Source: Leptothoe kymatousa TAU-MAC 1615 (lineage in GTDB: Bacteria; Cyanobacteriota; Cyanobacteriia; Phormidesmidales; Phormidesmidaceae). From it: DNA of 64,000 bases. Within the stretch, counting starts at the first letter, position 1. Every line of letters starts with the position of its first letter. The notes under the pieces are model-generated. The model did no database searches and was not told the DNA's origin. It saw only the letters and a program-made list of their open reading frames with translations. This document shows, piece by piece, positions 26,971 to 34,747 of the stretch. The position numbers and the translations under genes were made by a program. Where the stretch lies: positions 1 through 64,000 of the forward strand of contig NZ_JADOER010000008.1 of the NCBI RefSeq assembly GCF_018739865.1, in the 5' to 3' direction.

Positions 26971-27911
26971 AGAATGGGTTCGTAAACTAATACTAGGCAG
27001 TCTGAGGAGTCTTCGACGTCCACCGTCGTCGATTATCGGTTAGCCGACGCAGCATTAGTCTAATCATGACCATATAGACCGATCCTTCATGGTTTTCAGG
27101 TAAAACCTCATAGTCTCGACACAGACGTCTGGCCTTATCTAACCAAGAGAATGTTCGCTCAACGACCCATCGATAAGGCATCGATAAGGAGCCGGGATAA
27201 ACCCCTCGCCTAGTTTTGTTGTCACCTCTAAAATGCAGTGATGAACGTGTTTTGCAATCTCTCCTAAAGCTCCCTTGTATGCTTGGTCAGTCAACACTTT
27301 CTCAAGCCTCACATAGGTCTCTAATACAGGCCCTAACACTGCAACGGCTGCTTTAATATCCGCCATATTGGCGGCACTAACAAAACAATTTAACACCATG
27401 CCTAAGATGTCAACAACGATATGACGCTTACGTCCCTTGACACACTTATGACCATCAATTCCTTGTTCAGGTCCTTTTTTCTCTGAGGTCCTCACAGATT
27501 GACTGTCAATACTGGCCAAGCTCGGTTGCTCATCTCGTCCCTCTGCGAGTCTTACTAGCTTTACCAAGCGTTCATTGATCTGTTCCCATAAGCCTATCTT
27601 GACCCAACGACGATAATAATCATAGACAGTTGACCAGTTAGGCAGATCATGAGGCATCGCCCGCCATTTGATACCGTTATCAGCCCAATACAAAATGGCA
27701 TTCACGATCTCTCGTAAGTTCACTTCTCGAGGATGACCGGCACCCTGATGGACGGGGATTAATGGCTCAACCAAGTCCCACTCATCATCGCTTAAATCTG
27801 AGGGATACGGAAGACGATTCATCCCTTCCTCCAGTTCTAACAACACTGCTGGTTATACAGGGACGAAAGGAAGGATATTCACTCGTTTACAATAATTTAC
27901 GAACCCATTCT
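26971..27911 (-). mobile_element. IS5-family insertion sequence, 941 bp, perfect 16-bp ends
   Basis: Perfect terminal inverted repeats AGAATGGGTTCGTAAA (26971-26986) and TTTACGAACCCATTCT (27896-27911), flanked by TA on both sides (26969-26970, 27912-27913), with a single transposase on the minus strand. The length, DDE layout and ends fit the IS5 family (IS427/IS1031-like groups). The transposase is frame-broken, so the copy is probably immobile unless helped in trans. Confidence 0.9.
26993..27822 (-). pseudogene. IS5-family transposase inactivated by an 11-bp tandem duplication
   Basis: The N-terminal part (ATG 27822, GGAGGAAGGG upstream) holds the DUF4096-like segment LSDDEWDLVEPLIP and the first two catalytic Asp ([16 protein letters not shown]). 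The C-terminal part in another frame holds the catalytic Glu ([11 protein letters not shown]). The frames part exactly at CATCGATAAGG (27168-27178), repeated in tandem at 27179-27189. Removing one copy restores [18 protein letters not shown], the normal family sequence. This explains the break better than programmed frameshifting, which would not need a perfect duplication. Confidence 0.9.
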
Positions 27912-27925
27912 TAGAGTAAATAACG

Positions 27926-28429
27926 ATGATCACCGCAAAAATTGCCCAATCCATAGAATCAAGTGTATTGTGCTGGCTTGCCACCGTTGCGCCTGATGGC
28001 AGCCCCAACGTATCTCCCAAAGAAGTCTTTATGCACGATGGCAACGGCAAGATCATCGTCGCCCACATCGCCTCCCTCCAAACCGTTCGCAATATCGAAA
28101 ACAACCCTCGCGTGTGTCTGAGTTTCGTTAATGTGTTTACCCAAAAAGGCCATAAAGTTAGAGGAACAGCCACCATTCTCCGAGCATCCCACGAACGCTA
28201 TCCACAGCAGAAAGCGAACTTAGCTCAATTAGTAGGAGACACATTCCCCATTCTCGCAGTGATTGAAGTCGAACCAACAAAAGTCGAAGAGATTATCGCC
28301 CCAAGCTACCGTATGTTTCCAAACACAACAACAAATAAGATGGTTCAACAAGCGTTAGCCACTTACAACGTTACCGAATACCAAAACGATGGCCAAGATA
28401 ATTCAAACCTGGATGGAGAAGCCAGATAG
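27926..28429 (+). CDS. Pyridoxamine 5'-phosphate oxidase (PPOX) family flavin-binding protein
   Basis: 167 residues. The split-barrel fold is visible: LCWLATVAPDGSPNVSPKEVF near the N-terminus, IVAHIASLQTVRNIENNPRVCLSFVNVFTQKGHKVRGTA in the middle. Such proteins bind FMN or F420 and reduce or oxidise small molecules; this one is too general to name. The C-terminal ~35 residues are a hydrophilic extension. The start lies only 14 nt from the IS5 end, and no ribosome-binding site is clear, so expression may have been altered by the insertion. Confidence 0.85.
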   Translation: MITAKIAQSIESSVLCWLATVAPDGSPNVSPKEVFMHDGNGKIIVAHIASLQTVRNIENNPRVCLSFVNVFTQKGHKVRGTATILRASHERYPQQKANLAQLVGDTFPILAVIEVEPTKVEEIIAPSYRMFPNTTTNKMVQQALATYNVTEYQNDGQDNSNLDGEAR

Positions 28430-28544
28430 GGAGAACAGTCCATATCTGGGTGTCTAATAATTCCAAAAAGTGCTCTCTAAACAGTCTTGAAGCGTCTAAA
28501 CATCCATAATCTACACATCTACTAATTTCGACAATTAAAAAATT

Positions 28545-29411
28545 ATGTCCAGCAATCTGCCTAATGGAAGTGGTGCAGTTGTTTCACTGTGGCGATATCC
28601 GGTCAAATCTATGCTGGGTGAGGAGTTGACTACCGCCGCTGTCACCGATGGCGGGCTGCTGGGCGATCGCGCCTATGGCTTGATCGATCAAGCCACGGGC
28701 AATGTGGCCAGCGCTAAGCTGCCGCGTAAATGGGGCAAACTGCTAGGCTGTCGCTCTGCCTTTGTCGAACCGCCAGTATTGGGCAAACCATTGCCCCCAG
28801 TGCAGATTACCCTTTCTGATGGCACCATTGTTACCAGTGAACACGAGCAAATCGATGTCTTCCTTTCCCAGATGCTACAACGTGACGTAACATTGGCCAC
28901 CCAACGACCGAAGGAACCCAGTGTGGAACGGTTGGATGCCCTGGCAGCGGAAGAAACAATTTTGGATATTGGTGCGCTGATGATGGAGGGCCGATTTTCT
29001 GATTATGCGGCGGTTCACCTGATGACCACCGCCACCCTCGACCGCTTGAATGAGCTTTATCCCCAAGGTCGTTTTGAAGTACGGCGATTTCGGCCCAACA
29101 TCGTGGTGACACCAGCCCCCGACCAAAAAGGTTTTGTGGAAAATGATTGGGTGGGTAAAACCGTGGCCATTGGGGATCAGGTGCGCTTACGCATTACCGA
29201 TCCCTGTCCCCGCTGTGCCATAACGACCCTGGCCCAAAGCGATCTGCCCGAAGACTTAGGGGTGCTGCGTGCGATCGCGCAGCACAACCAACTAGGCATT
29301 CCGGCCCTCGAAGGCGAAAAACTACCCAGCGCTGGGGTGTATGCCTTTGTCCTCCAGGGCGGCACAGTCCACCAGGGAGATACGGTCAGGGTTGAACCCC
29401 CAGACCAATAA
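28545..29411 (+). CDS. MOSC domain protein (N-terminal beta-barrel + MOSC)
   Basis: 288 residues. The N-terminal barrel starts VVSLWRYPVKSMLGEEL (about 12-28). The MOSC domain follows (about 120-285), with RRFRPNIVV and CPRCAITTLAQ, the conserved Cys region of molybdenum-cofactor sulfurase C-terminal domains. Proteins of this YcbX-like layout bind the molybdenum cofactor and reduce N-hydroxylated compounds, often through a ferredoxin domain that is lacking here. No molybdenum genes are nearby. The gene has its own promoter region of about 115 bp. Confidence 0.88.
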   Translation: MSSNLPNGSGAVVSLWRYPVKSMLGEELTTAAVTDGGLLGDRAYGLIDQATGNVASAKLPRKWGKLLGCRSAFVEPPVLGKPLPPVQITLSDGTIVTSEHEQIDVFLSQMLQRDVTLATQRPKEPSVERLDALAAEETILDIGALMMEGRFSDYAAVHLMTTATLDRLNELYPQGRFEVRRFRPNIVVTPAPDQKGFVENDWVGKTVAIGDQVRLRITDPCPRCAITTLAQSDLPEDLGVLRAIAQHNQLGIPALEGEKLPSAGVYAFVLQGGTVHQGDTVRVEPPDQ

Positions 29412-29614
29412 CAACCAAAAGTACGGGTCGCTGGTGCGCCGTAGGCTGGGTTATCCAACCAACCCCTTTCTAGCGTTTGGTTTCACCACGTTCTATCCGG
29501 CCTATCCAATGGGCGGGGAGTTCTTACGTCTCCAGGATTGGGGATGCTTTTGTATGGGTGTCATCTTCAATAATTTTGTTGGATAATTTATTTTGCCAAA
29601 GTCATGTCACCACC

Positions 29615-30130
29615 ATGCCACAACAAATAAAATTACGTGCCCTAGAAAAAACAGATCTGGAATTTATCCATGCATTAAACAACAACCGAAACATAATGGC
29701 CTATTGGTTTGAGGAACCCTATGAATCCTTTGATGAACTAGCAGACCTATACCAAAAGCACATTCACGACAATACAGAAAGACGCTTCATCGCCGAAGAT
29801 AGCAACGAAACCGCCATCGGACTTGTCGAACTACTAGAAATTGACTACATCCATAGAACATCAGAGTTCGCCATCATTATTTCACCCGCCTACCAAGGCA
29901 AAGGGTTTGCAAGGCCACTGATTTCCCTAGCCCTAGATTATGCCTTTTCCATTCTTAACCTCAATAAGGTCTATCTTCTTGTTGCCGTGGAAAATGAAAA
30001 AGCAATTCATCTCTATAATGAGTCAGGATTTACCGAAGAAGGCCGTTTGATCCAAGAAGTTTTTACCAACGGAAAATATCGAGATGTGATCCGCATGTAT
30101 ATATTGCAAAGTAAATTCTTTGATGGCTAA
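29615..30130 (+). CDS. speG: Spermidine N1-acetyltransferase (GNAT family)
   Basis: 171 residues from ATG 29615. It closely follows enterobacterial Spe[21 protein letters not shown], then [25 protein letters not shown], the acetyl-CoA site [11 protein letters not shown], and [11 protein letters not shown]. It would acetylate spermidine or spermine to limit polyamine excess. The frame is open back to 29477, but those 46 codons have no family match and the SpeG N-terminus starts exactly here. A typical SpeG is about 170-186 residues. Confidence 0.88.
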   Translation: MPQQIKLRALEKTDLEFIHALNNNRNIMAYWFEEPYESFDELADLYQKHIHDNTERRFIAEDSNETAIGLVELLEIDYIHRTSEFAIIISPAYQGKGFARPLISLALDYAFSILNLNKVYLLVAVENEKAIHLYNESGFTEEGRLIQEVFTNGKYRDVIRMYILQSKFFDG

Positions 30131-30681
30131 TCGCATAACAACATATTGAGCTATAGCACAACAATTTTTTAACTCAGACTCTCTCTCGATAGGCCCCATC
30201 GCCTCGATAGTGACCCCATCAATGGATGTCTGAAAACGCTGATTTGTCTATATGTAACGACACTCAAAAATGCATACTTAGCCAGATGGATCGCGAGGAT
30301 GGTGCCCTTAATGTCTTGACTGCTGAACAACCTCTGACGCGGGTGAATCGCCCCTGTGCTTAGACTAGATTACCCATGGCTGGCCACCTCAAAACCACGA
30401 AACTCCTGTGTAGTAATTATTACCGCCTGGATCGGGCAACCTACTGAAGATACAGCAGAGCTGCCTAAATAGCCCTGAAGCTAGGAAAAATATTTAGAAA
30501 CTTTCTAGATAACTTCTATCTGAAGGGTATTATCAGGGGGTTTGTGCATACAGAATAGTTCCCTGAAAAGGGGCATTGGGAAGGTTGTGCCATGCAAATT
30601 GAATTATCCACGCCGCTACTATTTAAGCGCCACCCTAGACCATGCCATCGGTGTATGGGAGGCCAATGCTAAATAATAGCG
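30131..30681. other. Gene-free region before the FIST gene
   Basis: 551 bp. No gene with coding character; a 25-codon frame at 30284-30361 has no visible support. No repeat or strong hairpin is apparent. The promoter of the FIST-GGDEF-EAL operon is probably in the 3' part. Confidence 0.5.
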
Positions 30682-31851
30682 ATGAGACCTATTTCAAATT
30701 TAGATATTGAAGAACAGACCACCGAGACGTTGCTCTACGACTTGGCCACGGGCTGGTCGAAGCCGTTTCCAAACTGGGATTCTGACAACACTCTTGTGGT
30801 TGTGTTCGCCGCCCATGAATATTGCCACTTACCGCAGCCCTTAGACGCACTCCGCAATGCTTTTCCACAATCAAAGATTATCGGTTGCAGTACGCCGGTT
30901 GTGGTCTGTGATGGTGCATTGCTCCCAGACACTATCTCTGTCGGCATCATCCGTTTTCACCATACCCAACTTCGCCTTTCCTATGCTCCAGTGCCATCAT
31001 TCGAAGAATCTCGCGTGGCGGGCCAAATGTTGGGGCAACAGTTGGCCGCTGCCAACCTCAAAGGGGTGCTCATTTTTTCCGATGGTGTAACCACGGAAGC
31101 GACGGAGTTGGTGCAAGGCTTGCAAGAAATGTTGCCACCGAATGTGACCATTGCCGGCGGACTGGCAAGCGGTCACTCCCTGGATGATACCTGGATGCTG
31201 TGTGACGGTGAGCTAAAAAGATTCCATGCATGTGCCGTTGGCTTTATGGGCAATGCGGTGGAACTGACCCGGGCCACTGGCGGCGGCTGGCGATTGATTG
31301 GCGCTGAATGTAAGGCAACACGAACATCGGGGCGTACATTATTTGAACTCGATGGTGAACGGGCCAAAGACGTATACCATCGACAGGTTGGCCGCGACAT
31401 TGGGTTCGGTTTGCGTGAGTCGTCGTCGCGCTACCCGCTAACGGTGCGATTGCCGGGGCTGGAAATGCAGATCGTGCGGGACGTTAATAGCGTGGATGAA
31501 GACTCTGGGGCGATTGAACTGGCTGGCGATATTCCAGAAGGGGTGATGGTGCAAGTGATGACCACCACCGAAGACGACATTCTGGACGGTGTGGATGAAG
31601 CGATTGATCGCATGCGTAGTAAGACGATTTTGCCGCAAAACAACGCCCTGGCCATTTGTGTGAGCTGTGCTGGCCGACGTGCGGTGTTGCTGGAGAAAAC
31701 CTGTGAAGAAGCCGCCCTCGCCCACGATGGCCTGGGCCATGGGATTCATCAAATTGGGATGTATGCGTTTGGCGAAATCTCGACGACTTCGTCGGGGCCG
31801 CCGCAGGTGCACAATGAGACCATCACCATCGGTCTAATTCGCGAGTATTAG
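30682..31851 (+). CDS. FIST domain signal sensor (FIST_N + FIST_C)
   Basis: 389 residues. FIST_N occupies about 35-220 (LVVVFAAHEYCHLPQPLDALRNAFP, GCSTPVV, TIAGGLASG) and FIST_C about 230-385 (GRTLFELDGERAKDVYHRQ, LLEKTCEEAA, IHQIGMYAFGEI). FIST is a cytoplasmic sensory domain thought to bind small ligands such as amino acids and to feed kinases or c-di-GMP enzymes. Here the GGDEF-EAL gene begins in the next 100 nt, after a tandem repeat that starts at the FIST stop codon, so a sensor-effector pair is likely. Confidence 0.88.
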   Translation: MRPISNLDIEEQTTETLLYDLATGWSKPFPNWDSDNTLVVVFAAHEYCHLPQPLDALRNAFPQSKIIGCSTPVVVCDGALLPDTISVGIIRFHHTQLRLSYAPVPSFEESRVAGQMLGQQLAAANLKGVLIFSDGVTTEATELVQGLQEMLPPNVTIAGGLASGHSLDDTWMLCDGELKRFHACAVGFMGNAVELTRATGGGWRLIGAECKATRTSGRTLFELDGERAKDVYHRQVGRDIGFGLRESSSRYPLTVRLPGLEMQIVRDVNSVDEDSGAIELAGDIPEGVMVQVMTTTEDDILDGVDEAIDRMRSKTILPQNNALAICVSCAGRRAVLLEKTCEEAALAHDGLGHGIHQIGMYAFGEISTTSSGPPQVHNETITIGLIREY

Positions 31852-31982
31852 GGATCGACTATGTCAATCAAGCCCTTGCTCGAAAACCGTTCTTAGGGAT
31901 CGACCATGTCAATCAAGCCCTTGCCCGAAAACCGTTCTTAGGGATCGACCATGTCTATTAAGCCCTTGCCCGAAAAAAGTTC
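31848..31982 (+). repeat. Three 45-bp tandem copies of the FIST stop / GGDEF start junction
   Basis: Copies at 31848-31892, 31893-31937 and 31938-31982 differ at few positions. Each carries TTAGGGATCGACCATG, i.e. a TAG stop, an AGGGA ribosome-binding site and an ATG. Copies 1 and 2 (ATG at 31861 and 31906) open 11-codon frames (MSIKPLLENRS, MSIKPLPENRS) that end at TAG inside the next copy. Copy 3 (ATG 31951) runs into the GGDEF-EAL gene (MSIKPLPEKSS). All three starts are in one frame (period 45). Confidence 0.95.
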
Positions 31983-33651
31983 TAATGAACTCACCCGCAT
32001 GCTTCAACGACTGATGCGGCGGCAGGGGGTAGCCGTTGATCACGTTCCTGGTTCGGAAGGTTGGATGAATTTTGTTTTAGCTGTCGATCAAACCATTAAG
32101 GAATTTAGTACCAATCGCAAACTTTTAGAACAGTCGGTGCAGGCAACGTCGTTGAAACTAAAGCAGGCCTATGCAGATTTAAAAGCTGAATCGAGTTTGC
32201 GCCTGACCCAAGCGAAGTTGCACCAGCAGGAACTGGAGAACTTGGTAGAGGAAAGAACAACTGAACTGCGTAATGCCCAGCTGCGCCTGGAAAAAATCAA
32301 TAAACAACTGGAGTACGATGCCACCCACGACGATCTAACGGGGTTGGCCAACCGCAACCAATTAATGAGGGAATTAAACGGGTGTGTGGCCAAGTTGGAC
32401 ACGGACTTTAGATTCTCTTTTTTCTTTATTGACTTCGACCGCTTTAAACAAATCAATGATAAGTTTGGGCACCTGATGGGAGACAAGGTGTTAGTTCAAA
32501 TGGCCCAGCATTTGTCGACCCTGGTTAGCGACACCATCTGCTTTGCCCGTTTGGGCGGCGATGAGTTTGTGATGCTGATGGCTAGTTTGGATGAGTGCGA
32601 GGCTTTTGAACTCGCCCAAAAAATCAACCAGGCGTTTGCGCGGCCCCTTCGCATGAGTGATGTTGAGATTCCTGTGGCGGCAAGTGTAGGCATTGTTTTA
32701 GCGGATGCATCCTACCAATCGGCTGATGAGGTGGTGCGGGATGCCGACATTGCCATGTATCGTGCCAAGGCCATGGGCAACTGCTATCAACTTTTTGACG
32801 AGGAGATGCGGACACAGCATCTCGACAAAATTGAACTGGAAGGAGAATTGACGATCGCCGTGCGTGAACAACAGTTTCGTGTGGCCTTTGAACCCATTGT
32901 TGATATTCATGGATCTGCGATCTTTTCGGTCGAATCTTTGGTGCGATGGATGCATCCGGAAAAAGGCATGATCTCACCCAATACGTTTATTCCCCTGGCG
33001 GAAGAGCTGGGGCTGATTATAGAAATTGATCGGATCGTATTTAAGAAAACCTGTCAGCAGTTTCACCAGTGGCGAGAGAAGGGCATCATTAGTCCCAACC
33101 AGAAGTTTAATGTGAATCTTTCCTGTGCTCAGCTTCAAAGGTCCGATATTATTCCTTTTTTGCTGAGCACCGTGGATGGGTTAGATATTGGCCCCCATGA
33201 TATTGTGCTCGAAATCACGGAGAGTTATTTGCTGGCCGACTCTGGGCTAGTGATGAAAAATCTGAACGAAATGAACCAGCTAGGATTCAGCATTTTTGTG
33301 GATGATTTTGGCACAGGCTACTCGTCGCTGAGTTATCTGGCTAAGTATCCAATCCATGGGATTAAAATTGATCGTAGTTTTGTGAGAGATTTGGAAAAAA
33401 GTGTGGAAAGTAAGGAGTTAATTCGCTCAATTATTGCGATGGCTGACGCTTTGAAGCTAAAGGTTGTTACGGAAGGTGTGGAAACCGTAGAGCAGCTGCA
33501 GGTGATGACGGAACTCGGTTGCCGCTATATTCAAGGCTTCTTATTTACGCGGCCCATGACTTCTACCCAGGCCCAAACGTTTTTTGTGGATAGTCCATAT
33601 CGTGAGTGGCTTAATCAAACCCCTGTTGATCATGGTGGGGCGTCAATTTAA
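31951..33651 (+). CDS. GGDEF-EAL bifunctional c-di-GMP protein
   Basis: 566 residues, soluble. An N-terminal helical/coiled-coil region (1-125) precedes GGDEF (intact GGDEF at 202-206, in FARLGGDEFVML) and EAL (about 300-550). EAL catalytic positions look present: the EAL motif reads ESL in FSVESLVRW, then LEITES, VDDFGTGYSS, KIDRSFV and TEGVET. Both activities are therefore possible. The protein has no sensory domain of its own, which fits control by the FIST protein encoded just upstream. The start at 31951 is preceded by a tandem repeat of decoy starts. Confidence 0.9.
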   Translation: MSIKPLPEKSSNELTRMLQRLMRRQGVAVDHVPGSEGWMNFVLAVDQTIKEFSTNRKLLEQSVQATSLKLKQAYADLKAESSLRLTQAKLHQQELENLVEERTTELRNAQLRLEKINKQLEYDATHDDLTGLANRNQLMRELNGCVAKLDTDFRFSFFFIDFDRFKQINDKFGHLMGDKVLVQMAQHLSTLVSDTICFARLGGDEFVMLMASLDECEAFELAQKINQAFARPLRMSDVEIPVAASVGIVLADASYQSADEVVRDADIAMYRAKAMGNCYQLFDEEMRTQHLDKIELEGELTIAVREQQFRVAFEPIVDIHGSAIFSVESLVRWMHPEKGMISPNTFIPLAEELGLIIEIDRIVFKKTCQQFHQWREKGIISPNQKFNVNLSCAQLQRSDIIPFLLSTVDGLDIGPHDIVLEITESYLLADSGLVMKNLNEMNQLGFSIFVDDFGTGYSSLSYLAKYPIHGIKIDRSFVRDLEKSVESKELIRSIIAMADALKLKVVTEGVETVEQLQVMTELGCRYIQGFLFTRPMTSTQAQTFFVDSPYREWLNQTPVDHGGASI

Positions 33652-33657
33652 TCCGAA

Positions 33658-33719
33658 AAGGCTTGTTAGGCCATGATTTCAAGGAGCAAGACCGTGATTT
33701 TGATTTTTGACAAACCCTC
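33658..33719 (+). repeat. Dispersed palindromic repeat, copy D (opposite orientation to A-C)
   Basis: Starts AAGGCTTGTTAGGCCATGA and runs to TTTTTGACAAACCCT. It matches the reverse complements of copies at 38709-38770, 50030-50090 and 54938-54999 over about 62 bp: GGCTTGTTA(A/G)GCCA at one end, CAAGACC in the middle, TTTTxACAAxCCCT at the other. The ends are inverted repeats of each other, as in a small MITE or REP-like element. Confidence 0.8.
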
Positions 33720-33818
33720 AGTCAGTGAGGAGCAAGACCGTGATTTTGATTTTTGACAAACCCTCAGTCAGTGAGGAGCAAGACCATGATTTTGATTTGT
33801 AATAAGCCCTTAGTCAGT
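33681..33818 (+). repeat. 46-bp tandem triplication grown from repeat copy D
   Basis: Copies at 33681-33726, 33727-33772 and 33773-33818 (the third more diverged). The repeated block contains GGAGCAAGACC(G/A)TGATTTTGATTT, which supplies a ribosome-binding site and a GTG or ATG start each time. The 3' half of the dispersed repeat D falls in the first copy. Confidence 0.92.
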
Positions 33819-33842
33819 TATGTCGACAGAGACCTAGATTGA
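33786..33842 (+). CDS. Possible 18-residue leader peptide coupled to the next gene
   Basis: ATG 33786 has GGAG 7 nt upstream (33775-33778) and reads MILICNKPLVSYVDRDLD before TGA 33840-33842. The stop shares its A with the ATG of the next gene (TGATG). That gene has no good ribosome-binding site of its own, so it may be translated by coupling to this leader. Copies 1 and 2 of the tandem repeat open similar 20-codon frames (from GTG 33694 and 33740). No function is claimed for the peptide. Confidence 0.4.
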   Translation: MILICNKPLVSYVDRDLD

Positions 33843-34552
33843 TGGCGCCAACCCCACCAAAGCTAAATCCGTCTGGCCCCGGCATTGGGCTGCTCAATGA
33901 AAAACCGCTCCACGCCTCCCTCAAACAGTGGTATGGCCAGCCTGGAGATTGCTTTGAGGTGCCCGTGGATGGTTTTGTGATCGACATTGTGCGCGGTGAT
34001 CGGCTGTTAGAAATTCAGACCGCCAATTTCTCTGCCATGAAGTCGAAGTTAACCAAACTGGTGCAGTCCCATCCCGTTCGCGTTATCTATCCCATCGCCC
34101 AGGAGAAATGGCTGGTCAAACTCTCTACGGATGGGGATAAGGCCAATACCCGCCGCAAGTCCCCTAAAAAAGGACGGGTGGAAGATGTCTTTTGGGAAAT
34201 GGTTAGAATCTCCCATCTGATTCCCAACCCGAATTTCTCCCTGGAAGTGTTGCTGATTCAGGAAGAGGAAGTGAGGCGCTTTGAGGCAAAGCGACGATGG
34301 CGCAGAAACGGCTGGTGTACGGAAGAGCGTCGATTGCTGGCGGTGGTGGCCCGACACCTGCTGCAAACCCCGGCAGACTGGCTGGCCTTTTTGCCCCAGG
34401 GGGTGGATGCTTTTACCACGAAGGATATTGCTGATGCCATGGGGATTAGGAGAGAACTGGCCCAGAAAATAGCCTATGCCCTACGCACGGCGAAACTAAT
34501 TGAGCTGATTGGTAAGCGGGGGCGGGGAAATTTGTATCGAGTTGCGGTTTAG
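33842..34552 (+). CDS. Conserved protein of unknown function with a winged-helix-like C-terminus
   Basis: 236 residues. The N-terminal half (GIGLLNEKPLHASLKQWYGQPGDCFEVPVDGFVIDIVRGDRLLEIQTANFSAMKSKL) has the look of a nuclease-type core: an Asp-containing strand, then EIQT, the arrangement seen in PD-(D/E)XK folds; this is inference. The C-terminal half has a basic patch (RRKSPKKGR) and a helix-turn-helix-like region (FTTKDIADAMGIRRELAQKIAYALRTAKLIEL). A conserved family of bacterial proteins with this layout exists, as I recall, without assigned function. The ATG at 33842 overlaps the leader stop. Confidence 0.6.
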   Translation: MAPTPPKLNPSGPGIGLLNEKPLHASLKQWYGQPGDCFEVPVDGFVIDIVRGDRLLEIQTANFSAMKSKLTKLVQSHPVRVIYPIAQEKWLVKLSTDGDKANTRRKSPKKGRVEDVFWEMVRISHLIPNPNFSLEVLLIQEEEVRRFEAKRRWRRNGWCTEERRLLAVVARHLLQTPADWLAFLPQGVDAFTTKDIADAMGIRRELAQKIAYALRTAKLIELIGKRGRGNLYRVAV

Positions 34553-34747
34553 GTGGCGTGCTGGTCTTTGTTGTGGTCTTGCTAAAAATCGATGATGTGC
34601 TAGGGTAGTAGACCGCAACCGACTCCCGGTCTATCGTTGCAGCCTTGGAGCTTGAACATCCAACGCAAACCATAAAACTATTGCTCTTAAGACTGGTCCC
34701 AGCATTACATTTGGGGTAGGGGCACATTTCGGAGCCACCAAAAACCC

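Noticed and set aside
27139-27189. Programmed frameshift in the IS5-family transposase
   Set aside because: The frames differ by a perfect 11-bp tandem duplication and its removal restores the normal sequence, so mutation is the simpler explanation.
29477-29614. N-terminal extension of the SpeG frame
   Set aside because: The SpeG family begins at the residue encoded at 29615; the 46 upstream codons match nothing and lack a ribosome site.
30284-30361. 25-codon frame in the gap before the FIST gene
   Set aside because: No ribosome site, no partner and no recognisable similarity; too short to support.
33681-33818. CRISPR-like array (three 46-bp repeats)
   Set aside because: The copies are directly adjacent with no spacers; it is a simple tandem triplication.
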